This document shows, piece after piece, positions 9,083 to 18,083 of a stretch of 64,000 nucleotides of DNA. The notes under the pieces were generated by a model. It worked only from the letters and a program-made list of their open reading frames with translations. It did no database searches and was not told the origin of the DNA. The stretch comes from Anaerovorax odorimutans (GTDB lineage: Bacteria; Bacillota; Clostridia; Peptostreptococcales; Anaerovoracaceae): NCBI RefSeq assembly GCF_024459955.1, contig NZ_JANFXK010000005.1, positions 1 to 64,000 of the forward strand, in the 5' to 3' direction. How positions within the stretch are numbered: position 1 is the stretch's first letter; each line of letters begins with the position of its first letter. The translations under genes were made by a program, and so were the position numbers.

Positions 9083-10118
9083 CCTTGCCTCCTCCTGACA
9101 GTTTAAATGTATTGCTTATATTCTCCGTTAAATATTCAACTACCGAAGTAATCTGTCCGTATCGCATCCGCGTCGGCCCGATCACGCCGATCTTGCCAGC
9201 CAGCTTACCGTCCACATGGTAGGTGGCGGTAATCAGGCTGCAGTCCTGCATGATGTCTTCGGTGTTCTCTTTTCCAATGGTTATTATTACGCCGTTTTCC
9301 CTGTTAATCAAGGTCTTTGTGAAATCCTCTTTCTTACCCAGCATTTCCAGAAACATCTTGGCCTTATCCAGGTCATTGTACTCGGGAATGGAGAAAATGT
9401 TCGTCAGCCCATCCATATAGAGGTTGACGTTGAGCATATCTTCCAGCGTCTTGATGAAATTGGGTACCACCTTTTTAGCCAGCGCGCTCATCGCTTCGAT
9501 GTCTGTCTCAAAGCTTTCTATGATATCCAAAGTCAGTACCTGACTGAGGGTCTTTCCTCTGTAGTTATAGGTCATGGTCTTGGCCAGAAGCTCCAGACCG
9601 TCCTCGGTATAAGGCACCTTTAGCTTGAGGGCCGTGTTGGATACCTTGCCGCTGTGGGAAACGATCATCAGTACGACCGTATGCTCATCTACCGGCAGCA
9701 AATTGATGTATTTCAGTGTATCTTCATCAGGTGACGGCGTCAGCGCGAAGGATGTGAGGTTGGTAATATCCGATAAGATCTTCGCGGCGTGCTGCACCGT
9801 CTTTTCCAATTCTGTCACATTCTCATAAAGCTTGCTGGCGATAGCGTTTTTTTCTTCTTCCGTCAGCTCGTATTTCTTCATCATATCGTTTACATATAGA
9901 CGATATGCCAGCTCGGAGGGAACGCGGCCTGCGGATGTATGGGGATGCGTAAGATAACCCATCTCCTCCAGATCGGCCATTTCGTTTCGTATCGTAGCAG
10001 GGCTTATCCCCAGATCGAACTTTTTGGAAAGTGTTCTGGAACCGATCGGCTCTGCTGTTCTGATAAAGTCGCTTATGATGGCCTGTAGTATTTTCAGTTT
10101 CCTTTCACTTAATTCCAT
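9072..10118 (-). CDS. hrcA: Heat-inducible transcription repressor HrcA
   Basis: HrcA binds CIRCE and represses chaperone operons until GroEL activity falls on heat stress. The protein (348 aa from the start chosen here) has an N-terminal winged helix with SPATIRNEMADLEEMGYL and the TSAGRVPS wing (about residues 40-75), a GAF-like middle domain and an inserted domain. A GTG at 10139 would extend the frame by seven codons, but it lies inside the CIRCE element and its codons overlap the AGGAGG ribosome site. The ATG at 10118, 7 nt after AGGAGG, is therefore the true start. First gene of the operon. Confidence 0.97.
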   Translation of the reverse strand: MELSERKLKILQAIISDFIRTAEPIGSRTLSKKFDLGISPATIRNEMADLEEMGYLTHPHTSAGRVPSELAYRLYVNDMMKKYELTEEEKNAIASKLYENVTELEKTVQHAAKILSDITNLTSFALTPSPDEDTLKYINLLPVDEHTVVLMIVSHSGKVSNTALKLKVPYTEDGLELLAKTMTYNYRGKTLSQVLTLDIIESFETDIEAMSALAKKVVPNFIKTLEDMLNVNLYMDGLTNIFSIPEYNDLDKAKMFLEMLGKKEDFTKTLINRENGVIITIGKENTEDIMQDCSLITATYHVDGKLAGKIGVIGPTRMRYGQITSVVEYLTENISNTFKLSGGGKDDD

Positions 10119-10132
10119 TGCGGTTCCTCCTG

Positions 10133-10159
10133 TTAGCACTCTTTATAAGTGAGTGCTAA
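10133..10159 (-). promoter_or_regulatory. CIRCE operator of the hrcA operon
   Basis: The perfect inverted repeat TTAGCACTC-N9-GAGTGCTAA is the textbook HrcA-binding element. It lies between the promoter and the hrcA ribosome site, so HrcA autoregulates the whole operon. Confidence 0.98.
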
Positions 10160-10169
10160 TTACAGTTTA

Positions 10170-10198
10170 AATTTACCACTCTTATGTAGTATTGTCAA
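10170..10198 (-). promoter_or_regulatory. Sigma-A promoter of the hrcA operon
   Basis: On the minus strand TTGACA (10193-10198) and TAAATT (10170-10175) are separated by 17 bp. The predicted start is just upstream of CIRCE, the usual arrangement. Confidence 0.85.
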
Positions 10199-10263
10199 CA
10201 CTCTTTTAAAAAATTTCTTGAAAATTTTTCGTAAAATCCGGCTGCCAAAAAACGGCCTGGCAA

Positions 10264-10311
10264 AAAATTTCTCAGCACCGAATTTATTTTGCGTCGATGC
10301 TGAGAAATTTT
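10264..10311 (-). terminator. Strong hairpin upstream of the hrcA promoter
   Basis: AAAATTTCTCAGCA (10264-10277) pairs perfectly with its complement at 10298-10311, a 14-bp stem. On the minus strand it is followed by TTTTTT, so it can insulate the hrcA promoter from the kinase gene upstream as a second terminator. The rest of the 10.16-10.45 kb gap holds no visible gene. Confidence 0.7.
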
Positions 10312-10403
10312 CCCTCCCGGAGGGTTTTCAGACTGTAATTCTGCGCTATCCCGCGCCGCCGGAATAAAACAGCGGCGCAGGCCCATAAAGACGTAATAAA
10401 TAG

Positions 10404-10448
10404 AAAAGGCTGCGCGCAAATAATATTCTCAGCCCTTTGCGCACAGCC
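10404..10448 (-). terminator. Terminator of the first cytidylate-kinase-like gene
   Basis: GGCTGTGCGCAAA pairs with TTTGCGCGCAGCC (one G-U pair) in a 13-bp stem starting seven bases after the stop codon, followed by TTTTCT on the minus strand. Confidence 0.85.
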
Positions 10449-10454
10449 CGCCGA

Positions 10455-11090
10455 TTAAAGTCTGTTTTTCAGTTCAGGGAATCTGGTGCAGATATAATTT
10501 ATCGCGATTTCCTTTACTTTTTCGTCATCCAGCTTTCCGGTATCGATGCAAAGATCGTATCCGGTGAGATCCAGCCATTTGCGCCCTGTATAGGTGTTGT
10601 AGTAACGCGCTCTGGCTTTGTCGGCCTTTTCAATCATTTTAATGGATTTTTCATGCGGAAAATCCAGGTCTTTTTCCAGCCGTTCCAGCCTCTCATCCTC
10701 GTCAGCATGGAGGAAAAAGCTTACGTGTTTTTTGTAGCCGCGGAACAGATCGGACCCGCAGCGTCCTACAATTACACAGGGACCCTCTTCCGCCGCCTGC
10801 CGGATCAGCTCCGATTCGATCTGATAGATGTTCGCTCCTGTCGGTACGTTCCAGGCGTCTGTCATATACGGCAGGGTGTATACGCCGGATTGAAACAGGG
10901 ACCTTCCCGCACGGAATTCTTTTTCGTCCAGATGTTCAAGATCTTCTTCCGAAATGTGCAATTCTTCGGCGGCTTCTTTCAGCAGCTCCTTGTCAATATA
11001 GCTAAAATTGAAATACTCTGCGATAGCCTTTCCGAGAACAGAGCCTCCGCTCCCAACCTGTCTGCCGATGGTAATAACATAGTTGTTCAT
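10455..11090 (-). CDS. Cytidylate kinase-like family protein (copy 1)
   Basis: The 211-aa protein begins ITIGRQVGSGGSVLGKAIAE, a P-loop variant (GxxxGSGGxxLG) found in the cytidylate-kinase-like family, not in true Cmk. It continues with a VIVGRCGSDLF strand (about residue 100) and a lid-like region with the KARARYYNTYTGRKW motif near 160, then the DLCIDTGKL Walker-B-like strand. The family probably phosphorylates a nucleotide or small molecule, but the substrate is not established. It has its own promoter and terminator. A close relative (13628-14257) lies 2.5 kb away. Confidence 0.85.
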   Translation of the reverse strand: MNNYVITIGRQVGSGGSVLGKAIAEYFNFSYIDKELLKEAAEELHISEEDLEHLDEKEFRAGRSLFQSGVYTLPYMTDAWNVPTGANIYQIESELIRQAAEEGPCVIVGRCGSDLFRGYKKHVSFFLHADEDERLERLEKDLDFPHEKSIKMIEKADKARARYYNTYTGRKWLDLTGYDLCIDTGKLDDEKVKEIAINYICTRFPELKNRL

Positions 11091-11126
11091 AATTCCACCC
11101 CACTTTCCAAACAGTTCTTTTTCTTT

Positions 11127-11155
11127 ATTGTACTCCTTTATTTTCCATTCGTCAA
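11127..11155 (-). promoter_or_regulatory. Promoter of the first cytidylate-kinase-like gene
   Basis: TTGACG (11150-11155) and TACAAT (11127-11132) on the minus strand with a 17-bp spacer, about 40 nt before the ATG. Confidence 0.75.
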
Positions 11156-11222
11156 AGCGGAAACACCATTTTCTTCACTTTACATAACATAAATTAATGA
11201 CTTTTAACGAAAGGAATGTTTT

Positions 11223-12725
11223 ATGAAAGACTTACATATCAATCAGCCTGCTTTGCTGAAACGATGTTTCGGCATGCGTGAATCTATTACCATTACTGTT
11301 GGAACCGTCATCGGCGTCGGTCTTTTTACCGTGGGCTCGGGCGCTGTGGGCGTCCTGGGCCCCGCGGTCATCTTCGCCACTTTCGCAGCGCTTCTGATCA
11401 GCATTTATCCGGCTCTGATCTATGCGGAGATGGGAGCGGCCCTGCCCTTTGCCGGCGGAACCTATCAATACGCTTCGCTGGGCCTGGGGCGGCCCTTCGG
11501 CATGCTGGCCGGATGGAATTTCATCATCTCTATGATTTCCGTAGCGAGCGGAGAGGCCCTGGCTTTCAGCTTCTATCTGCGCACTCTGTTTCTGGCGCTG
11601 GGGATTTCCCTACCCGTCAGTGATCCGCTCATCGCCTCGGCCGCTATCCTCTTCTTTGTCATTCTTTCCGTGAGAGGAGTGGAAATGAGCGGCAGACTGC
11701 AAAATGGGTTTATGTTTTTCTTCTGGGGAATTACCCTCGTCTGGTTCATAACCATGCTCCCGGTATTTCACCTGGATTCTTTTTCCGCGGCCGGAATCCA
11801 GGGCAGCGGCGGTTTAAAAGGCTTTTTCCCGTGCGTCGCTATGATCTGGTGGTGTTTTGCCGGATTTGAAACCTGCTGCGCCATGGGAGAAGAGGTCTGC
11901 TTTCCCCGCATCAACCTTCCCCGGGCGCTCTTTCTGGCTCCCTTCATCGTCTTTACGGTAACCGCACTGTTCCAATGGGCCCTGATCAGTATCTCGCCCG
12001 CAGACAGTCTGGCTGCGCTGGCTGCTGCCGATGCTCCCTATGCCCACGCCATGAAGACAGCTGGAATTGTAGGCTTCCCACTGATTCTTCTCTGTCTGGG
12101 CATCACCCTTGGCGGCGATTTTTCTACATTAAATGCCGCCATAGCCGCCCCTGCACGTTATCTTTTCACTATGGCCAGGGACAATGCGATTCCGCCAATT
12201 TTCGGAAGGATTCATCCACGTTTTAACAGTCCTTTTGTAGCTTTGATTTTGCTGGGCCTTCTGATGATTCTGCTGGTATCCACAGGTTCCATCACTTACA
12301 TCGCTTCTCTCTCCCTGTTCGCGACACTGCTTTATTATGTAATCGGTATGGCATCCGCTCTGGGGCTTCGGAAAAAATATCCGGACCTGACGAGATCTTA
12401 CCGCGCTCCCGGTCTGGCGGCGGGAGCAGCAATCAGCATTGTGATCTATCTGCTCCTGATGACGCAGCTTTCCCCGGAAGCGGTAATCGCCGGGATTCTC
12501 TGGTCCTGCCTCGGCCTGCTGCTTTTCTTCACCAGAAACGGCTTCAAAAAAATGCCGGAAACAGAAAAAGAGAAAGTGGACTTTCTCTTTACGGGTGATG
12601 CTATCGATGAGCCTTCTGACTCAGAGAGGAAAAAGATGGACCGGGAGTATGGAATCTGGCGCGCAGCCGTAATATGCGCCGCGGTTGGAGTCGCCTTGCT
12701 CTATGTTTTTTCCTTCCTTTTCTAA
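11223..12725 (+). CDS. APC family amino acid permease
   Basis: The 500-aa integral membrane protein has about 12 hydrophobic segments and the APC signature early on: TVGTVIGVGLFTVGSGAVG, the unwound first helix that binds the substrate's carboxyl and amino groups. PFAGGTYQYASLGLGRPFG follows near helix 3. It should import an amino acid or amine by proton or sodium symport, or exchange it. A charged stretch near residues 440-475 precedes the last helix. Its last codon overlaps the 3' end of the convergent LysR gene by 4 bp, so no room for a terminator exists between them. The substrate cannot be assigned. Confidence 0.88.
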   Translation: MKDLHINQPALLKRCFGMRESITITVGTVIGVGLFTVGSGAVGVLGPAVIFATFAALLISIYPALIYAEMGAALPFAGGTYQYASLGLGRPFGMLAGWNFIISMISVASGEALAFSFYLRTLFLALGISLPVSDPLIASAAILFFVILSVRGVEMSGRLQNGFMFFFWGITLVWFITMLPVFHLDSFSAAGIQGSGGLKGFFPCVAMIWWCFAGFETCCAMGEEVCFPRINLPRALFLAPFIVFTVTALFQWALISISPADSLAALAAADAPYAHAMKTAGIVGFPLILLCLGITLGGDFSTLNAAIAAPARYLFTMARDNAIPPIFGRIHPRFNSPFVALILLGLLMILLVSTGSITYIASLSLFATLLYYVIGMASALGLRKKYPDLTRSYRAPGLAAGAAISIVIYLLLMTQLSPEAVIAGILWSCLGLLLFFTRNGFKKMPETEKEKVDFLFTGDAIDEPSDSERKKMDREYGIWRAAVICAAVGVALLYVFSFLF

Positions 12726-13600
12726 TCCTTCAGCTGGTAAAACAGCTCTTTATAATCTGGCGAAAAAACACTGTTTCTTCGCCAGATAAACGTAAGATCA
12801 TGTGTCAGTTCAAAATCTTTAAGAGGAATCTTCACAAGCGCTCCTGTTTCCAGCTCTTTTTTTACCGCCGCTTCATAGAGGAAGGTGATTCCGCATCCCT
12901 CGGCGGTCAGAGCTTTGATGGCACTGATGTTGCTGATCTCAATCATATTTTTATAATCGCTGATTAAAAAATTACGGCTCTCCAGGTAACGCTCAAAGAT
13001 CTCTCTGGTGCCGGAGCCTTCCTCCCGCACGATGATCCTCTCCTCAAAAGTATCCTCAATTCTGAGCATCTTTTTCGCAGGTTTGTACCGGGGACTGCAC
13101 ACGCCGATATAAGGCTCTTTGGAGTAGACCTTTGAATCATATTCATTCTTGGCAAAAAAACCTTCTACCAGGGCAAAATCAATCTGTCCATCGTCGAGTT
13201 TTTTCAACAGCTCCTGGGTATTGGCCACAGTCATGCGCACCGCAGTCTCGGGATGCGCTTTCAGATAGCCGGCAACCGGCCCCGGGATCACGAATTCGCC
13301 TACCGTCAGTGTCACTCCGAATACCAGTTCCTTTTTTGCTCCCTGCAGCTGCTTCATCTTATCCTGTAGGTGCATGACGTCGTGGACCATGGTAGTCGCC
13401 GCGCTTTGGAGAAAAGCCCCCGCTTCGGTGAGCCTGATCTTCTTATTATTATAATCGAACAGTTTTACCTGAAAGAGTTCTTCCAGATAGTGAATATGCT
13501 GAGAAACCGCGGGCTGGGTGATATTAAGTTCCTCCGACGCCCGGGTAAAATTCATATATTTACATACGGTCAGAAATGTATTAAGACGAAAATCGAGCAT
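12722..13600 (-). CDS. LysR family transcriptional regulator
   Basis: The 292-aa protein has the standard LysR layout. An N-terminal winged helix-turn-helix (residues 1-60, with FTRASEELNITQPAVSQHI) and a linker helix precede a two-lobed periplasmic-binding-protein-like effector domain (about 90-292). It is on the same strand and just downstream of the second kinase-like gene and the YeiH-type exporter. LysR regulators of the CysB/YeiE group commonly sit beside yeiH genes, so control of the exporter is the best guess. The gene converges on, and overlaps by 4 bp, the APC permease. Confidence 0.92.
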   Translation of the reverse strand: MLDFRLNTFLTVCKYMNFTRASEELNITQPAVSQHIHYLEELFQVKLFDYNNKKIRLTEAGAFLQSAATTMVHDVMHLQDKMKQLQGAKKELVFGVTLTVGEFVIPGPVAGYLKAHPETAVRMTVANTQELLKKLDDGQIDFALVEGFFAKNEYDSKVYSKEPYIGVCSPRYKPAKKMLRIEDTFEERIIVREEGSGTREIFERYLESRNFLISDYKNMIEISNISAIKALTAEGCGITFLYEAAVKKELETGALVKIPLKDFELTHDLTFIWRRNSVFSPDYKELFYQLKD

Positions 13601-13627
13601 GATCGGCCTCCTTTGTCTTCTGTTCCG

Positions 13628-14257
13628 CTATTTTTCCAGCTCCGGAAAGCGATTACAGATATAGTGAATGGCCAGCTCCAGAAGCTGTTCATCATCCAGC
13701 TTTGCTGTGTCAATCGTCAGATCATAGTTGGTCGGGTCCTGCCAGGCGCTTCCCGTGTAAGTATGAACATAGCGGGCTCTTTCCTTATCCAGTTTCCGCA
13801 TCATTTTCAAAGCCTTTTCATCAGCCATTCCCAGATGCTTGCTGAGCCGCCGGATACGCTGCTCCTCGTCCGAATACAGGAACAAACTGATATGTCTTTC
13901 ATAACCGCGGAAGAGATGAAATCCGCAGCGTCCCACCACTACACAGGATGCCCGCTCCGCGGACTGCCTGATGATTTTCGATTCTGTCTTAAAAAGGTCC
14001 TCTCCCGTGAAGGTCTTCCAATCGTCCGACATATATGCCCTGGGATAACCTCCCGTCTGCAGCAGGAGCCTATTGGCCAGGGTTTCCTTTTCATCCAGCG
14101 GCGCCAGGTCCTCCTCCGGGGAATTCAGCTCCTTTGCCGCTTTCTTTACCAGATCTTTATCGATATAATTGAATCCAAAGTGTTCCGCCAGGCTTCTTCC
14201 CAGGACTGAGCCGCCGCTTCCCACCTGTCTTCCTATCGTGATTACATAATTATTCAT
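13628..14257 (-). CDS. Cytidylate kinase-like family protein (copy 2)
   Basis: The 209-aa protein starts with the same MNNYVITIGRQVGSGGSVLG sequence as the copy at 10455-11090 and shares its domain plan: P-loop, CVVVGRCGFHLF strand, KERARYVHTYTG lid and DLTIDTAKL strand. The two are clearly paralogues. The ATG at 14257 has a GTGAGGATAAT ribosome site; an upstream start at 14296 would overlap the exporter gene and lacks one. It lies 19 nt after the YeiH-type exporter and 27 nt before the LysR gene, so the three are probably one transcript. The substrate is unknown. Confidence 0.85.
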   Translation of the reverse strand: MNNYVITIGRQVGSGGSVLGRSLAEHFGFNYIDKDLVKKAAKELNSPEEDLAPLDEKETLANRLLLQTGGYPRAYMSDDWKTFTGEDLFKTESKIIRQSAERASCVVVGRCGFHLFRGYERHISLFLYSDEEQRIRRLSKHLGMADEKALKMMRKLDKERARYVHTYTGSAWQDPTNYDLTIDTAKLDDEQLLELAIHYICNRFPELEK

Positions 14258-14276
14258 ATTATCCTCACTTTCAAAA

Positions 14277-15305
14277 TCACCAGATACCGAGCACATGCTG
14301 TATCAGCAGGCTGACGCCGGCAATCCCTATCCAGCAGCAAAGGCCCATAAAGATCGGCTTCCCGCCGTTTTTAAACAATTTTACGATGTTGGTATTGAGC
14401 CCGATGGCTGACATCGCCATGACGATAAAGAACTTGCTCAGCGTCTTAATCGGGTCTGTAACGGCCGCTGACAGGCTGAACACTGTGGTAATCACCGAAG
14501 CCAGCACGAAGAACAGAATGAAAAAGGGAAAAATTTTCTTCATGCTCACCTTGGAGTCATCAGAAGAATCCTTTGCTTTTTTCGTCTGATACAGTGCCAG
14601 GATCAGAGTGATTGGAATAATTGCCAAAGTCCGGGTCAGCTTTACGATTGCCGCCGTATCCAGCGTATTGCTGCCGTGAATTCCATCCCAGGCCGTGGCT
14701 GCCGCGGTAACGGAAGAAGTATCGTTGATGGCAGTTCCCGCAAAGAGACCGAATCCCTGGTCGCTGAGTCCCAAAAGTCCTCCCAGCGTAGGAAAGATCA
14801 ACGCGGCAATGATGTTGAAGAGAAAAATGACTGAAATGGACTGTGCGATCTCTTCGTCGTCGGCCCGGATAACCGGAGCAGTGGCCGCAATGGCAGATCC
14901 GCCGCAGATTGATGAACCGACCCCTACCAGGACGGATATCTTGGACGGCATTTTCAGCGCTTTGCATAAAACAAAAGCAATGATGAGAGATGTACAGATG
15001 GTGCAGATGATGATCGGCAGCGATTGTTTTCCCTGCATCAGTATATCGGAAAGATTCATGCCGAATCCCAATAAAATGACCGCATACTGGAGGATCTTTT
15101 TTGATGTGAAGGCAACGCCCACTTTAAACGGCTCCTTTTTCTTCAGAACCTGCGTTACGATCATACCGATTAAAATTGCGAAAACAGGGCCGCCTACGAC
15201 AGGAACCAGGTTACCGAGAAACCAGGATGGAATCGCGATGCATAAACAAAGAAGAATACCCGGTCCTGTCTTTTTAAAAAATTCCATAGATGCTATATAC
15301 CTCAC
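14277..15305 (-). CDS. YeiH family putative sulfate/sulfite exporter (UPF0324)
   Basis: The 342-aa membrane protein matches the YeiH family in length and motifs: [28 protein letters not shown] and the highly conserved [20 protein letters not shown] (about residues 125-145), followed by [15 protein letters not shown]. Members are thought to export sulfur anions; close relatives are linked to sulfolactate and taurine use. Function here is by homology only. The GTG at 15305 opens the frame, but the ATG six codons later (15287) is an equally good start. First gene of a probable operon with a kinase-like gene and a LysR regulator. Confidence 0.85.
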   Translation of the reverse strand: MRYIASMEFFKKTGPGILLCLCIAIPSWFLGNLVPVVGGPVFAILIGMIVTQVLKKKEPFKVGVAFTSKKILQYAVILLGFGMNLSDILMQGKQSLPIIICTICTSLIIAFVLCKALKMPSKISVLVGVGSSICGGSAIAATAPVIRADDEEIAQSISVIFLFNIIAALIFPTLGGLLGLSDQGFGLFAGTAINDTSSVTAAATAWDGIHGSNTLDTAAIVKLTRTLAIIPITLILALYQTKKAKDSSDDSKVSMKKIFPFFILFFVLASVITTVFSLSAAVTDPIKTLSKFFIVMAMSAIGLNTNIVKLFKNGGKPIFMGLCCWIGIAGVSLLIQHVLGIW

Positions 15306-15322
15306 TTTCTTTAACTGCTATC

Positions 15323-15375
15323 ATCATACCATCAAATATTGATAATTCAAAATTATATTTTTTTATATATCAATA
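15323..15375 (-). promoter_or_regulatory. Promoter and dyad upstream of the YeiH-type gene
   Basis: On the minus strand TTGAAT (15345-15350) and TATGAT (15323-15328) are 16 bp apart. An inverted repeat, TATTGATA at 15368-15375 with TATCAATA at 15337-15344, overlaps and precedes the -35. This is a plausible binding region for the nearby LysR protein, but no classical T-N11-A box is singled out. Confidence 0.5.
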
Positions 15376-15435
15376 ATAAATTATTATGATCAAATCGAAT
15401 GGAACAAACTGTGTGATTGGCTGTTTCAAAGGAGC

Positions 15436-16539
15436 TTATTTCTCTTTCTCCGCTTCTTTCAGCGCTTTATCCCGGTTGGTTTCAATCCCCAGGGCCCATT
15501 TCACAAATTTTTTGATATTCAGGTACACCTTATCATAAAGGAAATCGAACACCCAGTTATACCCCTTTGATACCGGCGGGCTGGAAAACACCACTACGCA
15601 CAGGGATGCCAGTCCGAAAAGGCAGAGGTAATACACAAACATATTGGGGTCGGGAAGATCATATTTCTTCACCAGCTGACGGACAACCAGATGGAGGATG
15701 TAAACGGACATGGTGTTCATGCCCACGTAGGTCAGGTAATTTTTTCCCTTTGGCAGGATATTGAGCATGAGCACGATCCAGCCGCAGGGGATGATGAAAT
15801 CGGCAATACGCATCAGAACATCCACATACCAGGTTAGCCCGAACGCGGCTCCCGGTCCCCGCAGAAGGTAGAATTCCACAGACACCGGACACTTGTAGGC
15901 CAGCAGGATATTGATACCGATGAGTACGATTCCCAGAATGGCGCAGTGCCACTTTTTCAGAGTCTGAATCTTGGCGATATGCTCCTTCTGGCAGAAATAT
16001 CCGATCATAAAGAATGGGAAATAGCTTACTACCCTTCCCAGAGCTAGCGTTCCGTCCAGCTGCGGAATCAGTCCCGCCACCAGGTAAATGATAATGCTGA
16101 TTTGTACGATATATTTGCTCTTAATAAAGTCTATTAAAAAGAATCTGTATACGAACAGAGCCACCAGATACCAGAGCGCCAGCGGCGGATCCATCCAGGT
16201 CAGATGCGCGTTTCCGTTGATCAGATAGCGTACTCCGTAAAAGAACGGCACCAGGAGGATATAGGGGAACAGAAATGTCTTAAAGGCCGTTTCCCTGGCC
16301 CTCGCCGGCCTCTTGGAAAAATAGCCGGACAGAAAAACGAATGCCTGCATGACAAATACGTTGATGGTTATGTATACGACTCCCCCGAAGGATGCCTGGT
16401 GAAAGTTGCCGCCTACCATCGTAAAATGGGAAATGGGAATGGTCCAAATCAAAAGACCGCGAAAGGTATCAAAAAAATAGCTTCGTTCCTTTTTTCCTCC
16501 TGCCTGCGCTGCTGTGTTGTTAAGTGTTTCGTTTGCCAT
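15436..16539 (-). CDS. Acyltransferase family 3 membrane protein
   Basis: The 367-aa protein has about ten membrane segments and the opening of the acyltransferase-3 family: YFFDTFRGLLIWTIPISHF, where the family's Arg and His are usually found, then FVFLSGYFSKRP. Family members O-acetylate sugars or cell-wall polymers using cytosolic acetyl donor. A TTG six bases upstream could also start it, but the ATG at 16539, 9 nt after AGGAG, is preferred. It follows glpK by 12 nt and should be co-transcribed. The substrate is unknown; fucose-acetylase-like proteins are the closest impression. Confidence 0.82.
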   Translation of the reverse strand: MANETLNNTAAQAGGKKERSYFFDTFRGLLIWTIPISHFTMVGGNFHQASFGGVVYITINVFVMQAFVFLSGYFSKRPARARETAFKTFLFPYILLVPFFYGVRYLINGNAHLTWMDPPLALWYLVALFVYRFFLIDFIKSKYIVQISIIIYLVAGLIPQLDGTLALGRVVSYFPFFMIGYFCQKEHIAKIQTLKKWHCAILGIVLIGINILLAYKCPVSVEFYLLRGPGAAFGLTWYVDVLMRIADFIIPCGWIVLMLNILPKGKNYLTYVGMNTMSVYILHLVVRQLVKKYDLPDPNMFVYYLCLFGLASLCVVVFSSPPVSKGYNWVFDFLYDKVYLNIKKFVKWALGIETNRDKALKEAEKEK

Positions 16540-16551
16540 AATCAAAGTCTC

Positions 16552-18042
16552 CTATTTCGCCCAGCCGAGAACGCATTTCACCGCTTTTTCCCAGCCTTCT
16601 AAAAGCGCTGCTCTTGTTTCATCTTTCATAGCAGGTTCGAACTGTCTGTCGATCTGCCAGTTATTGAGAATATCCTCCGTGCTGTTCCAATAGCCTGCGG
16701 CCAGCCCTGCCAGATAAGCCGCTCCCAGCGATGTGGTCTCAATGCATTTTGGCCTCAAAACCTTTTTGTCCAGCACATCGCTTTGGAACTGCATCAGAAA
16801 ATCATTGGCACAGGCCCCTCCGTCCACCTTCAAAGCGAGGAGGTCCCTGCCCGTATCCTTTACCATAACTCGAATCAGATCATTGGTCTGATAGGCCATG
16901 GACTCCAGTGTCGCCCTCACCAGATGGTTTTTGTTAGCTCCCCTGGTAATTCCCAGAACCGCGCCTCTGGCATAAGGGTCCCAGTAAGGGGCGCCCAGGC
17001 CGACAAAAGCCGGAACCACATAGACACCGTTGCTGTCAGGAACGCTGGCAGCCATTTTTTCCGATTCCGGCGCGCTGGGAAGAATCTCCAGTTCATCCCG
17101 CAGCCACTGAACGGCCGCTCCGCAGACAAAAATCGAGCCCTCAAGAGCATAATTGACTTCTCCGGAAATCCCCCAGGCAATGGTGGTCAAAAGCCCGTTT
17201 TCCGAATAAACCGGTTCGCTGCCTGTATTCATGAGCAGAAATCCGCCGGTTCCAAAGGTATTCTTGGCCTCACCCGCTTTAAAGCAGGTTTGTCCGAAAA
17301 GCGCCGACTGCTGATCGCCGGCAGCTCCCGATATGGTGATCTGTCCTCCGAAAATATTGGGATCGGTCTTTCCGTAAATTTCGCTGGACGGCCGTGGCTC
17401 CGGCAGCATACAGGCTGGAATATCCAGCTCTTTCAGAATATCTTCATCCCATTTCAGCGTCCTGATATTGAAAAGCATCGTCCTTGAAGCATTGGAATAG
17501 TCCGTGATATGTACCCTGCCGCCGGTCATCTTCCAGATCAGCCAGGTCTCAATGGTGCCAAAAAGGAGATCACCCTTTTCCGCTTTTTCCCTGGCGCCCT
17601 CCACGTTTTCCAGAATCCAGCGCAGCTTGGTGCCGGAAAAATAGGCGTCGATCAGAAGGCCGGTTTTCTCCCGGAAAATCTCGGTCAGTCCCCGTGCTTT
17701 CAGCTCATCACAATACCTGGCCGTCCTTCTGCACTGCCAGACGATGGCGTTATGAACCGGCTCTCCCGTATGCCTGTCCCATACTACCGTGGTCTCTCTC
17801 TGATTGGTGATGCCAATGGCTTCTACGTTCTCATAGGTACCGCTTGCCATCAAAAGCGCTTCCTGCGCCACGCCCATCTGGGTGGACCAGATTTCCATAG
17901 CATCGTGCTCCACCCAGCCTGCCTGGGGGTAGATCTGCCGGAATTCCTTCTGCGCTGCGCTCACGATGCGTCCCTGCCGGTCGTAAAGAATGCACCGGCA
18001 GCTGGTAGTGCCCTGATCCAAAGCCATAATATATGTTTTCAT
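16552..18042 (-). CDS. glpK: Glycerol kinase
   Basis: GlpK phosphorylates glycerol to sn-glycerol-3-phosphate. The 496-aa protein begins [19 protein letters not shown], the ATP-binding phosphate-1 motif of the FGGY kinases. It contains [17 protein letters not shown], the glycerol-site Arg/Glu pair, and a [15 protein letters not shown] segment before the second domain. Length is normal. AGGAGG lies 6 nt before the ATG. It begins 41 nt after hemW with no terminator between, so it probably rides on the lepA-hemW transcript. No glycerol-3-phosphate dehydrogenase or facilitator is adjacent. Confidence 0.97.
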   Translation of the reverse strand: MKTYIMALDQGTTSCRCILYDRQGRIVSAAQKEFRQIYPQAGWVEHDAMEIWSTQMGVAQEALLMASGTYENVEAIGITNQRETTVVWDRHTGEPVHNAIVWQCRRTARYCDELKARGLTEIFREKTGLLIDAYFSGTKLRWILENVEGAREKAEKGDLLFGTIETWLIWKMTGGRVHITDYSNASRTMLFNIRTLKWDEDILKELDIPACMLPEPRPSSEIYGKTDPNIFGGQITISGAAGDQQSALFGQTCFKAGEAKNTFGTGGFLLMNTGSEPVYSENGLLTTIAWGISGEVNYALEGSIFVCGAAVQWLRDELEILPSAPESEKMAASVPDSNGVYVVPAFVGLGAPYWDPYARGAVLGITRGANKNHLVRATLESMAYQTNDLIRVMVKDTGRDLLALKVDGGACANDFLMQFQSDVLDKKVLRPKCIETTSLGAAYLAGLAAGYWNSTEDILNNWQIDRQFEPAMKDETRAALLEGWEKAVKCVLGWAK

Positions 18043-18083
18043 AGTTACCTCCTGTCAGTCCGCGTCTGTTTCTGCGATGATAA

